A stretch of 7,705 bases of DNA. Origin: an uncultured Oscillospiraceae bacterium (GTDB taxonomy: Bacteria; Bacillota; Clostridia; Oscillospirales; Oscillospiraceae). The notes beneath the pieces were generated by a model. The model searched no databases. It was not told the DNA's origin and worked only from the letters and a program-made list of their open reading frames with translations. Both the position numbers and the translations under genes were made by a program. This document shows, piece after piece, positions 1 to 6,140 of this stretch; position 1 is the first letter of the stretch; each line of letters opens with the position of its first letter. Location of the stretch: contig CANRBW010000071.1 of assembly GCA_947628975.1 (NCBI GenBank), positions 1-7,705 of the forward strand, given 5' to 3'.

Positions 1-1650
1 CAGGTGGTGGCGCTCCTGCTCCTGGACCCGGCGGGCGGTCTGCTTCTGGCGGCGGTGCAGCCAGAACGCCACCGCCGCCACCACCAGGGCGGAGGCCAGC
101 AGGATGGCCAGCACCATCAACTGGTAGCGGAAGATGTAGAGCTGGTCGGAGGCGGTGGTGTCGTAGGGGGTGTTGAGGCTGTCGCTGATGGTGGCGCTGA
201 TGAACTCGTCAGAGAGAAGGCCCACCGCTTTGTCGACGGTGGAGAACAAGGCCGGGTCCACGTCCACGCTGGCGATGAGGCCCCCGGAGGTGGTCACCCG
301 GTAGTTCTCCAGCTGGATGAGGGCGGAGAAGCGGGGGTTCTTGGACTGGTAGTTATACTCCACGCTGGTCAGCACCGTGCCGTCCACCTCGCCGTCCATG
401 ACCGCCAGCAGACAGTCCCGCGCGTTGGTGTAGTAGCGCACGTCGGAGGCGTGGAAGGCGCTGGCCACATAGTCGTTGAGGTAGGAGCGGCCGCGGGTCA
501 GGCCGATGACGGGGCCGTCCAGCTCGCTGAAGGGGCAGTCGCTGCGGGTGACCAGGACGTTGTCGTAGGGGAAGAAGGCGTTGGTGGAGATGAAGCCGGG
601 GTCGCTGGCGGCCAGCTTGGAGGCCGCGCCGAGGAAGAAGTCCATCTGGCCGGCGTTCAGCAGGTCCTGCCAGTCCTCGGTCCGGGGGAAGGACTTGAGG
701 ACCAGGTTCAGGCCGGTGATCTCCCGGAGGTGGGTCAGCAGGTCCACATACGCGCCGGCGCAGGCGCCGTCCTGGTCGATGTAGGCCAGGGGCTTGGTGT
801 CCTCATAAAAGCCCACCACCACCTGGCGGCCGGAGCGGACGAAGGTCTGCTCCTCCCGGGTGAGGGCCAGGGTGTTGCCGCTCTCCCCCAGCAGGCAGAG
901 CCGGTAGGTGTCCGACACCAGCTCAGGGTCGTCCCGGAGCAGACGCAGCATCCCGTGGTCCAGCTCGGTCAGGAGCTGGGAGTTGCCCTTTTTCACCGCG
1001 TAGTAGAAGGGGCTGGGCTGGAGCACCGACACCAGCACCGCGCCGGAGGGCGGGTTGGTGGCCCCCTGGAGGACCAGGTCCACCTCCCCCGACGCCAGGG
1101 CCCGGGCCTTGTCCGGGGCGGCGTTGATGAGGACGCTCTCGTAGGTGAAGCCGTTGGCCAGGGCGTAGGCGGCCAGGTCTGACTCGTTGGTGGAGTCGGG
1201 GGTGACGGCGATCCGGGCGCCGTCAAAGGCGGGGAAGTCGTCGTAGGCGAAGTCCCCGCCGGCGCGGGCGAAGAGGCCGGGGGCGAGGTAGCCCCCCACC
1301 ATGTCGGAGAAGTCCATGGACTGGGCGCGGTCGTCGGTGTAGTTGGTGGGGAAGATCAGGTCCAGCTCGCCCCGCTCCAGCATGGCCACCGCGCCGGGCC
1401 AGTCGGTCTCGACGTACTCATAGCGCCAGTTGTTGATCTGGGCCAGCTCGGTCAGATACTCGGCGCACAGGCCCTGGGGCTGGCCGTCGCCGTCCAGGCT
1501 CAGCACGGCGCTGAAGCCGTAGGGGACGCGGACCAGCCGGGGCTCGTCGCCCTCCAGGCCCTGGGCGGCGGGGGCGGCGAAGAGGCTGAAAAACAGCGTC
1601 AGGACCAGGACCAGGGCCAGAGCCCCGCGGGGGTGGGCGGTTCGATTCAC
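1..1650 (-). CDS. Membrane sensor with two tandem solute-binding (SBP_bac_3-like) domains, C-terminus cut by window edge
   Basis: The reading frame is open from a GTG at 1650 to base 1, giving 550 residues with no stop. Residues 1-29 look like a signal peptide (basic start, LALVLVLTLFFSLFAAPAA core, AxA-type cut) without a lipobox cysteine. Residues about 38-245 form one periplasmic-binding-like domain with the hallmark block LERGELDLIFPT (91-102) followed by TDDRAQSMDFS (105-115). Residues about 275-490 form a second, more diverged copy (VVVGFYEDTKPLAY at 277-290, LLNAGQMDFFLG at 330-341). A membrane helix spans about 511-530, then a basic, helix-prone linker (LHRRQKQTARRVQEQERHHL) enters the cytoplasm. 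This layout is typical of one-component or histidine-kinase sensors that read small extracellular solutes, often amino acids. The output domain (kinase, GGDEF or EAL) is outside the window, so it cannot be named. The start is set by AAGGAGG at 1661-1667, 10 nt upstream; the nearby ATG at 1658-1660 is out of frame. The family call is firm; ligand and output are unknown. Confidence 0.88.
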   Translation of the reverse strand, partial: MNRTAHPRGALALVLVLTLFFSLFAAPAAQGLEGDEPRLVRVPYGFSAVLSLDGDGQPQGLCAEYLTELAQINNWRYEYVETDWPGAVAMLERGELDLIFPTNYTDDRAQSMDFSDMVGGYLAPGLFARAGGDFAYDDFPAFDGARIAVTPDSTNESDLAAYALANGFTYESVLINAAPDKARALASGEVDLVLQGATNPPSGAVLVSVLQPSPFYYAVKKGNSQLLTELDHGMLRLLRDDPELVSDTYRLCLLGESGNTLALTREEQTFVRSGRQVVVGFYEDTKPLAYIDQDGACAGAYVDLLTHLREITGLNLVLKSFPRTEDWQDLLNAGQMDFFLGAASKLAASDPGFISTNAFFPYDNVLVTRSDCPFSELDGPVIGLTRGRSYLNDYVASAFHASDVRYYTNARDCLLAVMDGEVDGTVLTSVEYNYQSKNPRFSALIQLENYRVTTSGGLIASVDVDPALFSTVDKAVGLLSDEFISATISDSLNTPYDTTASDQLYIFRYQLMVLAILLASALVVAAVAFWLHRRQKQTARRVQEQERHHL

Positions 1651-1660
1651 AGGGGACCAT

Positions 1661-1667
1661 CCTCCTT
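1661..1667 (-). promoter_or_regulatory. Ribosome binding site of the sensor gene
   Basis: AAGGAGG on the minus strand, 10 nt before the GTG at 1650. It decides the start: it favours the in-frame GTG over an ATG at 1660 that sits right next to it in another frame. Confidence 0.75.
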
Positions 1668-1721
1668 CCGCCCGCCCGCGCGCCGCCGCCGGAGGCGGCC
1701 GGAGGGGCGGGGACAGACGAT

Positions 1722-1758
1722 TTTTTACCAGTTTACCATGATTCCGGCAAAGATTCAA
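1722..1758 (-). promoter_or_regulatory. Candidate promoter(s) of the sensor gene inside the 3' end of the transferase gene
   Basis: Two overlapping sigma-70-like pairs, each with a 17-nt spacer, read toward the sensor gene: TTGAAT (1753-1758) with TAAACT (1730-1735), and TTGCCG (1745-1750) with TAAAAA (1722-1727). Each hexamer matches consensus at only 4 of 6 bases. The AT-rich patch is unusual for this DNA, and transcription would begin 65-80 nt before the GTG. Read-through from the transferase gene is an alternative, since no intrinsic terminator is seen in the 82-nt gap; a GC-rich hairpin there has no U-tract. Confidence 0.4.
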
Positions 1759-2365
1759 GGGCCGGAGGCGAAAGTTCCTCCCCCCGGGCGCAGAGGCTGA
1801 GGGCGTAGCGCTCCCCCCCGTGGCGCAGGTCCCTGTCCCAGAAGCGCAGACCCTCCGGGAGAGGGGCGGGGGACAGCCCCGCGCCGGTGAGCTTGCCCGC
1901 CGCCTCCCGCCGGGTCCACCAGCGGAAAAAGGCGGCCGGGTCCCCCGGCGGACAGCCCGCCCGCCGGGCCAGGCGCTCCAGGGCCGGGGAGAGGGACCGG
2001 AAGCGCTGTACGTCCGCCCCCACCGGGAAGGGGGCGGCGGCGCAGAGGACCAGGTCCCCGGAGTGGGAGAGGCTGAAGCGGACCCCCAGGCCGGGGGCCA
2101 GGAGCCGCCCGGAGGGCTCCCGCTCCAGGCGGATGGCGGCGGGGTCCGCGCCGGTGAGGGCGCTGAGGGCGCGGCGGGCCAGGGCGTCGGCCAGGATACA
2201 GCGCCGCCGGTCCTCCTCCCGGCGGTAGCGGGCACAGCGGGCCTGCCGCCAGGGGTCCATGGCCCGGCGCATGGGCTCCCACGCCCCGTCGGGGACGGCG
2301 GAGACCTGGGCCAGCCACGCCTCCAGGCCGGGCGCGGCGGTCCAGTGCTCGGTCCGGTCCTCCAT
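1733..2365 (-). CDS. 4'-phosphopantetheinyl transferase, Sfp/EntD superfamily
   Basis: This 210-residue protein is close to the length of Sfp. The family transfers the phosphopantetheine arm of coenzyme A to a serine on acyl, peptidyl or aryl carrier proteins in the cytoplasm. Visible motifs are RFSLSHSGDLVLCA at 96-109 (the SHS substrate/CoA block), VGADVQRF at 115-122 (metal-binding block, D118) and WTRREAAGKLTGAGL at 150-164 (E154, K158). One oddity is Q120, where most Sfp-type enzymes have a metal-binding glutamate (GxDxE). The ATG at 2365 is chosen because AAGGAGG lies 7 nt upstream and a promoter lies just before it; the frame stays open far upstream into degV only because of high GC. 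The gene follows the degV terminator, so it is probably its own unit. No carrier protein, polyketide or peptide synthase is adjacent, so its target is not shown. It could serve fatty-acid ACP or a remote pathway. Family call is confident. Confidence 0.9.
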   Translation of the reverse strand: MEDRTEHWTAAPGLEAWLAQVSAVPDGAWEPMRRAMDPWRQARCARYRREEDRRRCILADALARRALSALTGADPAAIRLEREPSGRLLAPGLGVRFSLSHSGDLVLCAAAPFPVGADVQRFRSLSPALERLARRAGCPPGDPAAFFRWWTRREAAGKLTGAGLSPAPLPEGLRFWDRDLRHGGERYALSLCARGEELSPPALESLPESW

Positions 2366-2372
2366 CCCTTTC

Positions 2373-2379
2373 CCTCCTT
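2373..2379 (-). promoter_or_regulatory. Ribosome binding site of the phosphopantetheinyl transferase gene
   Basis: AAGGAGG on the minus strand, 7 nt before the ATG at 2365. It fixes the start within a frame that is otherwise open for several hundred bases upstream. Confidence 0.8.
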
Positions 2380-2399
2380 CCGGATCTCTTCGCACCTCT

Positions 2400-2428
2400 A
2401 TTGTACTCCATCTCCCCGGCGGGGGCAA
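2400..2428 (-). promoter_or_regulatory. Sigma-70-type promoter of the phosphopantetheinyl transferase gene
   Basis: On the minus strand TTGCCC (2423-2428) is followed after 17 nt by TACAAT (2400-2405). The -10 matches 5 of 6 consensus bases and the -35 matches 4 of 6. Transcription would begin near 2393, leaving a leader of about 28 nt before the ATG at 2365. It lies just downstream of the degV terminator, which supports an independent transcript. Confidence 0.7.
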
Positions 2429-2458
2429 CCGTTTCCTCCGGCCGGGCGGCCGGGGCAG

Positions 2459-2493
2459 AAAAACAAACGGGCCGGCGCGGCGCGCCGACCCGT
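2459..2493 (-). terminator. Intrinsic terminator of the ADH-ALDH-degV operon
   Basis: On the minus strand a 12-bp stem (ACGGGTCGGCGC paired with GCGCCGGCCCGT, one T-G wobble, 3-nt loop GCC) is followed at once by TTGTTTTT. The stem occupies 2467-2493 and the U-tract 2459-2466. It starts 42 nt after the degV stop codon. The plus-strand side has no T-run, so it acts only for minus-strand transcripts. Confidence 0.9.
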
Positions 2494-2535
2494 GGGGGGC
2501 TGAAACAGGGAAGAGGGGACCGCCGGGCGGGGCGG

Positions 2536-3399
2536 TCAGGCGGGGGCCTCCACATAGCTCAGGCCGAAGCCGCCGGGGCCGATGTAACAGCCGATGGTGG
2601 CCCCGATCTCCTGGGGCGGGGTGACGGTGCTCAGCCCCACCCGCTGGCCCAGCTGGGCCAAGAACTCCCGGCAGTTGGCGGCGTCCTTGGCGAAGAGGGG
2701 GATGACGGGGAAGGCGGTGTCCGCCCGGTGGGCCCGGACCGTCTCGCACAGCTCGGAGACCGCCCGCTTGAGGCCGGGGACCTTGCGGATCACGCTGACC
2801 TGGCCGTCGGGGGAGAAGGAGATGAGGGGCTTGATGTTCAGCAGGGAGCCCACGTTGCCGGTGAGCCGGGAGAGCCGCCCGCCCCGGACCAGGTACTCCA
2901 GGGAGTCGATACAGGCGAACAGCCGCACCCGGCCGCGGAGCTGCGTCAGTTCCCGGGCGATCTCCCCGGCGGAGAGGCCCTGGTCCCGGAGCTTGCAGGC
3001 CCGCCACACCAGCAGCTTCTCCGCCGCCGAGGCGGCGGCCTGGCGGGCGTCCACGATGTGGATGTGGTTATAGCCGGTCATGTTGGCGGCCATGCGGGCG
3101 GTCTGGAAGGTGCCGGAGATGGCGGAGGAGATGGCGATGTAGACCACGCTCCTGTCCAGCTCCCTGGCCCGCTCGAAGAGGTCCAAAAACGCCTGGAGCG
3201 AGGGCTGGGAGGTGGTCAGGGTTTCCCCGGCCTCCATCCGGGCCCAGAGCTTGTCCATGGGGATGGTGTGGTCGTCCCGGAAGGGGTCTTTGCCGCCGAA
3301 GGCCAGGGTCATGGGCACCAGCTCCACCTGCCACGACGCGAGCTCCTGAGGGGTGATGTCGGAGGCGGAATCGGTGAGGATGGAGACGCCGCGGGCCAT
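2536..3399 (-). CDS. DegV family fatty-acid-binding protein (FakB-like)
   Basis: This is a 287-residue cytoplasmic protein of the usual DegV length. Family members bind one fatty acid; FakB members present it to the kinase FakA, which makes acyl-phosphate for phospholipid synthesis. Visible signatures are SILTDSASDIT near the start, TTSQPS at 62-67 and SSAISGT at 91-97 (the fatty-acid carboxylate region), IDSLEYLVRGGRLSRL at 164-179, LLNIKPLI at 186-193, and the C-terminal GPGGFGLSY. Two deviations stand out: Y272 replaces the histidine usual before GPG, and the VDARQAAASAAEKLL stretch (116-130) lacks the glycines common there. The ATG at 3399 is chosen because GAGGTG lies 6 nt upstream at 3406-3411; a GTG at 3408 is part of that ribosome site. 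It is third in an operon, 18 nt after the aldehyde dehydrogenase stop, and is followed by a terminator. No FakA gene is present here. Family is certain; fatty-acid binding by this copy is inferred. Confidence 0.93.
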   Translation of the reverse strand: MARGVSILTDSASDITPQELASWQVELVPMTLAFGGKDPFRDDHTIPMDKLWARMEAGETLTTSQPSLQAFLDLFERARELDRSVVYIAISSAISGTFQTARMAANMTGYNHIHIVDARQAAASAAEKLLVWRACKLRDQGLSAGEIARELTQLRGRVRLFACIDSLEYLVRGGRLSRLTGNVGSLLNIKPLISFSPDGQVSVIRKVPGLKRAVSELCETVRAHRADTAFPVIPLFAKDAANCREFLAQLGQRVGLSTVTPPQEIGATIGCYIGPGGFGLSYVEAPA

Positions 3400-3405
3400 A
3401 AAAAA

Positions 3406-3411
3406 CACCTC
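3406..3411 (-). promoter_or_regulatory. Ribosome binding site of degV-family gene
   Basis: GAGGTG on the minus strand, 6 nt before the ATG at 3399. It shows that the GTG at 3408, which overlaps this site, is not the start, trimming three residues from the longest possible protein. Confidence 0.65.
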
Positions 3412-3417
3412 GCTTTT

Positions 3418-4797
3418 CTACTTGACGAACAGGGCGATGAGTTTGTCCTTCCAACGGGTATAGGGCTGGTAGCGGATGGGCAGGTCCAGGAAGGTCTTCC
3501 GGTCCAGGATGCTCTTGTGGTGGCTGAAGGTGTCGAACCCGCGCTTGCCGTGGTAGGCGCCCATGCCGCTGTTGCCCACGCCGCCGAAGCCCATGGAGCT
3601 GGTGGCCAGGTGGACCAGGGTGTCGTTGACGCAGCCGCCGCCGAAGCTGAGCCGGGAGAGGACGGAGCGGATCCGCCGCCGGTCGGAGGAGAAAACATAG
3701 AGGGCCAGCGGGTGGGGCAGACCCTGAAGGGTCTCCACCGCCCGGTCCAGGGAGTCGTAGGTGAGGATGGGCAGGATGGGGCCGAAGATCTCCTCCCCCA
3801 TCACCGGGTCGGACCAGTCCACGTCGGTCATCACCGTGGGGGCGATCCGCAGGGCGGCGGGGTCGCTCTGGCCGCCCAGGACGGTCTTGGCCGGGTCCAT
3901 CAGGCCCAGGAGCCGCTGGAAGTGCTTTTGGTTGACGATCTTGCCGTAGTCGGGGTTGGCCAGGGGGTCGTCGCCGTACTGGCGGGCGATCTCCCGCCGG
4001 AGCTGGTCCACCAGCTTGTCCCGGACGGCGGCGTCGCAGTAGATGTAGTCCGGGGCCACGCAGGTCTGGCCGCAGTTGACGAACTTGCCGAAGACGATGT
4101 GCCGGGCGGCCATGGCCAGGTCGGCGGTGGCGTCCACCAGGCAGGGGCTCTTGCCCCCCAGCTCCAGGGTGACGGGGGTGAGGTGGCGGGACGCCTGGGC
4201 CATGACCTCTTTGCCCACGGTGGGGGAGCCGGTGAAGAAGACGCAGTCCACGTCCAGCTCCAGCAGGCACTGGTTCTCCGCCCGGCCCCCGGTGACCACC
4301 GCCACATACTCCGGGGGGAAGACCTCGGCGATCAGCTCCTGGAGCACCGCGGAGACGTGGGGGGAGTAGGCGCTGGGCTTGACGATGGCGGTGTTGCCCG
4401 CGGCCAGGGCGTCGGCCAGGGGCTCCAGGGTCAGGAGCACGGGGTAGTTCCACGGGCTCATGATGAGGGCCACGCCGTAGGGGGAGGGCTTGACGAAGCT
4501 CCGGGAGACGCACAGGGCCAGGGGGGTGTGGACCCGCCTCTCCCTGGCGTAGGCGCGCACATGGCGCAGCAGGAAGGAGATCTCGCTCTTGACCAGCCCC
4601 AGCTCGCACATATAGCTCTCCGAGGGGCTTTTGCCCAGGTCCTCCCGGAGGGCCTGGTAGAGGGGCTGGGCGAACCGGTCCACGGCATCCCGCAGCCGGC
4701 GCAGCGCGTCCTTGCGGGCGGCCACGTCCAGGGTGGCGCCGGTGGAGAAGAACCGGCGCTGGCGCTCCAACAGCGCCTGGGCTTGCGCGGCGTCCAT
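3418..4797 (-). CDS. NAD(P)-dependent aldehyde dehydrogenase, class 3 (fatty aldehyde dehydrogenase-like)
   Basis: This 459-residue enzyme oxidises an aldehyde to its carboxylic acid with NAD(P)+. The length and motifs fit the ALDH3 branch, which includes medium- and long-chain fatty-aldehyde enzymes. Visible are SPWNYPVLLTLEPL (114-127, N117 in the oxyanion site), GNTAIVKPS (134-142, cofactor-binding lysine), FFTGSPTVGK (187-196), LELGGKSP with general base E212, NCGQTCVAPDY with catalytic C246, EEIFGP (335-340), and the ALDH3-type tail block GNSGMGAYHGKRGFDTFSHH (408-427). The C-terminus (YTRWKDKLIALFVK) is short, basic and hydrophobic, with no clear transmembrane anchor. The ATG lies 1 nt after the alcohol dehydrogenase stop; its weak ribosome site AGGCGG (4807-4812) lies in that gene's last codons, so translation is probably coupled. 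All catalytic residues are present. Substrate chain length is not readable from sequence. Confidence 0.95.
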   Translation of the reverse strand: MDAAQAQALLERQRRFFSTGATLDVAARKDALRRLRDAVDRFAQPLYQALREDLGKSPSESYMCELGLVKSEISFLLRHVRAYARERRVHTPLALCVSRSFVKPSPYGVALIMSPWNYPVLLTLEPLADALAAGNTAIVKPSAYSPHVSAVLQELIAEVFPPEYVAVVTGGRAENQCLLELDVDCVFFTGSPTVGKEVMAQASRHLTPVTLELGGKSPCLVDATADLAMAARHIVFGKFVNCGQTCVAPDYIYCDAAVRDKLVDQLRREIARQYGDDPLANPDYGKIVNQKHFQRLLGLMDPAKTVLGGQSDPAALRIAPTVMTDVDWSDPVMGEEIFGPILPILTYDSLDRAVETLQGLPHPLALYVFSSDRRRIRSVLSRLSFGGGCVNDTLVHLATSSMGFGGVGNSGMGAYHGKRGFDTFSHHKSILDRKTFLDLPIRYQPYTRWKDKLIALFVK

Positions 4798-4798
4798 C

Positions 4799-5995
4799 TC
4801 ACTTCACCGCCTTTCGATAGATCGCCTCCAGCTCGCCGGCGTCCCAGAGGACGGGGACGGGGTAGAGGGGGTTGCCCTCCTTGTCGGCGTAGCGGGCCAT
4901 GGTGGGGATGTCCTCCTCCCGGATCTGGGGGATGGTCCGGGGGATGTCCAACGCGTCGTTGAGGGCGCGGACCTGGTCCAGGAAGCGGCGGGCCAGGACC
5001 TGGTCCTCCTCCCCCGCCTGGCCCAGACCGGCGGCCACGGCCAGCCGGGCCAGCTTTTTGTGGATCTTGTCGCCGTACATCTCCAGCACGATGGGGAGCA
5101 AGGTGGCGTTGGTCCGGCCGTGGGGGAGGTCGTACTGGCCGCTGAGGGAGTGGCTCACGGCGTGGATGTAGCCCACATAGGAGCGGGTGAAGGCCCGCCC
5201 GGCCAGGTGGGCGGCCCGGAGCATGGCGGCCTCCGCCTCCTGGCTCTCGTGGACGGCGGCCGCCTTCAGGTTGGCGAAGATCAGGGCGGTGGCCTCCTCC
5301 GCGTCCCGGCGGGTGTGCTTGTTGGTGGAGCGGCCGATGTACGCCTCCACGGCGTGGGTCAGGGCGTCGATCCCGGTGGCGGCCATCAGGTCCCTGGGCA
5401 GGGAGTGGATGAGCCGGGGGTCCAGCACCGCGCAGGGCGGGATGAGGAAGAAGTCGTTGATGACGTACTTGTGGCGGGTCTTGGCGTCCACGATGACGGC
5501 GGCCAGGGTGGTCTCGCTCCCGGTGCCGGCGGTGGTGGGCACCGCCACGAGATAGGGCAGCCTCCGCCGGACCTTCAGGATCCCCGCCATCTTTCCCAGG
5601 GACTTCTTGGGCCGGGCCACCAGCGCCCCGGTGGCCTTGGCGCAGTCCATGGGGGAGCCGCCGCCGAAGGCGATCAGGCTGTCGCACCCCTTGGTCCGGT
5701 AGAGCTCCACCGCCCGCTCCACCATGGCGGTGGTGGGGTTGGGCCGGGCGCCGTCAAAGAGGACGTAGTCGATGCCCCGGCGCTTCAGAGCCGCCTCCAG
5801 CGGCCGGGTCAGGCCCAGGGCGTTGATCTGGGCGTCGGTGACGATCAGGGGGTTGAGCTTCCCCTTCTCGGACAGGGCGGCGGGAATGTCCTCCACGCTG
5901 GTGAGCAGCTTGGGGTCCCGGTAGGGCAGGATGGGCAGCGCCAGACGGAACGCGCCCTGGAACAGGCGGCAGTAGAGCTTGCGGATGAGGCGCAC
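4799..5995 (-). CDS. Iron-containing (group III) alcohol dehydrogenase
   Basis: This 398-residue NAD(P)-dependent enzyme interconverts alcohols and aldehydes in the cytoplasm. The cofactor loop is FGGGSPMDCAK (110-120); VPTTAGTGSE (152-161) is also typical of the family. The metal ligands expected from FucO are all present with the right spacing: D210 and H214 in GIDALTHAVEAY, H278 in YIHAVSH, and H292 in LPHG; H282 matches the conserved extra histidine. The N-terminal 25 residues (RLIRKLYCRLFQGAFRLALP) are basic and amphipathic and could touch the membrane; this is inference. A GTG start at 5995 is preferred to the ATG at 6043, because AAAGGAG lies 10 nt upstream of the GTG and the ATG overlaps the promoter -10 element. 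It is the first gene of an operon with the aldehyde dehydrogenase and degV-family gene. Physiological direction and substrate are not shown. Confidence 0.94.
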   Translation of the reverse strand: MRLIRKLYCRLFQGAFRLALPILPYRDPKLLTSVEDIPAALSEKGKLNPLIVTDAQINALGLTRPLEAALKRRGIDYVLFDGARPNPTTAMVERAVELYRTKGCDSLIAFGGGSPMDCAKATGALVARPKKSLGKMAGILKVRRRLPYLVAVPTTAGTGSETTLAAVIVDAKTRHKYVINDFFLIPPCAVLDPRLIHSLPRDLMAATGIDALTHAVEAYIGRSTNKHTRRDAEEATALIFANLKAAAVHESQEAEAAMLRAAHLAGRAFTRSYVGYIHAVSHSLSGQYDLPHGRTNATLLPIVLEMYGDKIHKKLARLAVAAGLGQAGEEDQVLARRFLDQVRALNDALDIPRTIPQIREEDIPTMARYADKEGNPLYPVPVLWDAGELEAIYRKAVK

Positions 5996-6005
5996 GGGGA
6001 ACAGA

Positions 6006-6012
6006 CTCCTTT
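6006..6012 (-). promoter_or_regulatory. Ribosome binding site of the alcohol dehydrogenase gene
   Basis: AAAGGAG on the minus strand, 10 nt before the GTG at 5995. It lies downstream of the in-frame ATG at 6043 and so argues for the shorter protein. Confidence 0.7.
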
Positions 6013-6033
6013 CACAGCGGTTTCCTGCCCATT

Positions 6034-6062
6034 GGTATACCATGTTCCGGCGGACTTGTCAA
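6034..6062 (-). promoter_or_regulatory. Sigma-70-type promoter of the ADH-ALDH-degV operon
   Basis: On the minus strand a perfect TTGACA (6057-6062) is followed after 17 nt by TATACC (6034-6039, 4 of 6 consensus bases). Transcription would start near 6027, giving a leader of about 32 nt to the GTG at 5995. The possible ATG at 6043 lies upstream of that start point. Confidence 0.8.
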
Positions 6063-6080
6063 CATTTTCCGGGGGAATGT
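6062..6080. repeat. Imperfect inverted repeat beside the ADH promoter, possible operator
   Basis: ACATT (6062-6066) and AATGT (6076-6080) are perfect 5-nt inverted arms around a 9-nt centre whose TTCC/GGGG edges partly extend the pairing. It abuts the -35 element of the ADH promoter. The position would suit a regulator, but the arms are short and I do not recognise the site, so chance is possible. Confidence 0.25.
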
Positions 6081-6103
6081 ACAGGAAAGCCTTTCGGGGA
6101 GGC

Positions 6104-6119
6104 ACACAAAATATTGTGG
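6104..6119 (+). promoter_or_regulatory. NrdR box 1 upstream of nrdD
   Basis: ACACAAAATATTGTGG fits the published NrdR-box palindrome (ACACWATATATWGTGT form) at 14 of 16 positions. NrdR is the zinc-finger/ATP-cone repressor that controls ribonucleotide reductase genes in most bacteria, normally through two tandem boxes. This one lies about 22 nt upstream of the nrdD -35. Confidence 0.8.
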
Positions 6120-6140
6120 TAATTTTTTGTGAAATGGGGC

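Noticed and set aside
4..1182. 392-residue open frame on the plus strand opposite the sensor gene
   Set aside because: The minus-strand frame has a signal peptide, binding-domain motifs and a membrane helix; the plus frame is compositionally biased and has no recognisable motif.
1668..1732. Possible terminator between the transferase and sensor genes
   Set aside because: A GCCGCC-TCC-GGCGGC hairpin is present, but no U-tract follows it in the transcribed direction, so it is probably a by-product of high GC.
1733..2365. Transferase as part of a peptide or polyketide synthase cluster
   Set aside because: No carrier protein, adenylation, ketosynthase or condensation motif is visible on either side; the neighbours are a sensor and a dehydrogenase operon.
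2366..3007. N-terminal extension of the transferase into degV as a fused 424-residue protein
   Set aside because: It would cross a strong terminator and the transferase promoter; the added residues are an out-of-frame reading of degV and are Pro/Arg/Gly-rich.
2401..4962. 853-residue open frame on the plus strand opposite degV, ALDH and the start of adh
   Set aside because: It is antisense to three genes with intact catalytic motifs, its product is low-complexity Gly/Val/His/Gln-rich, and it has no ribosome site; long antisense frames are expected in GC-rich DNA with G/C at third positions.
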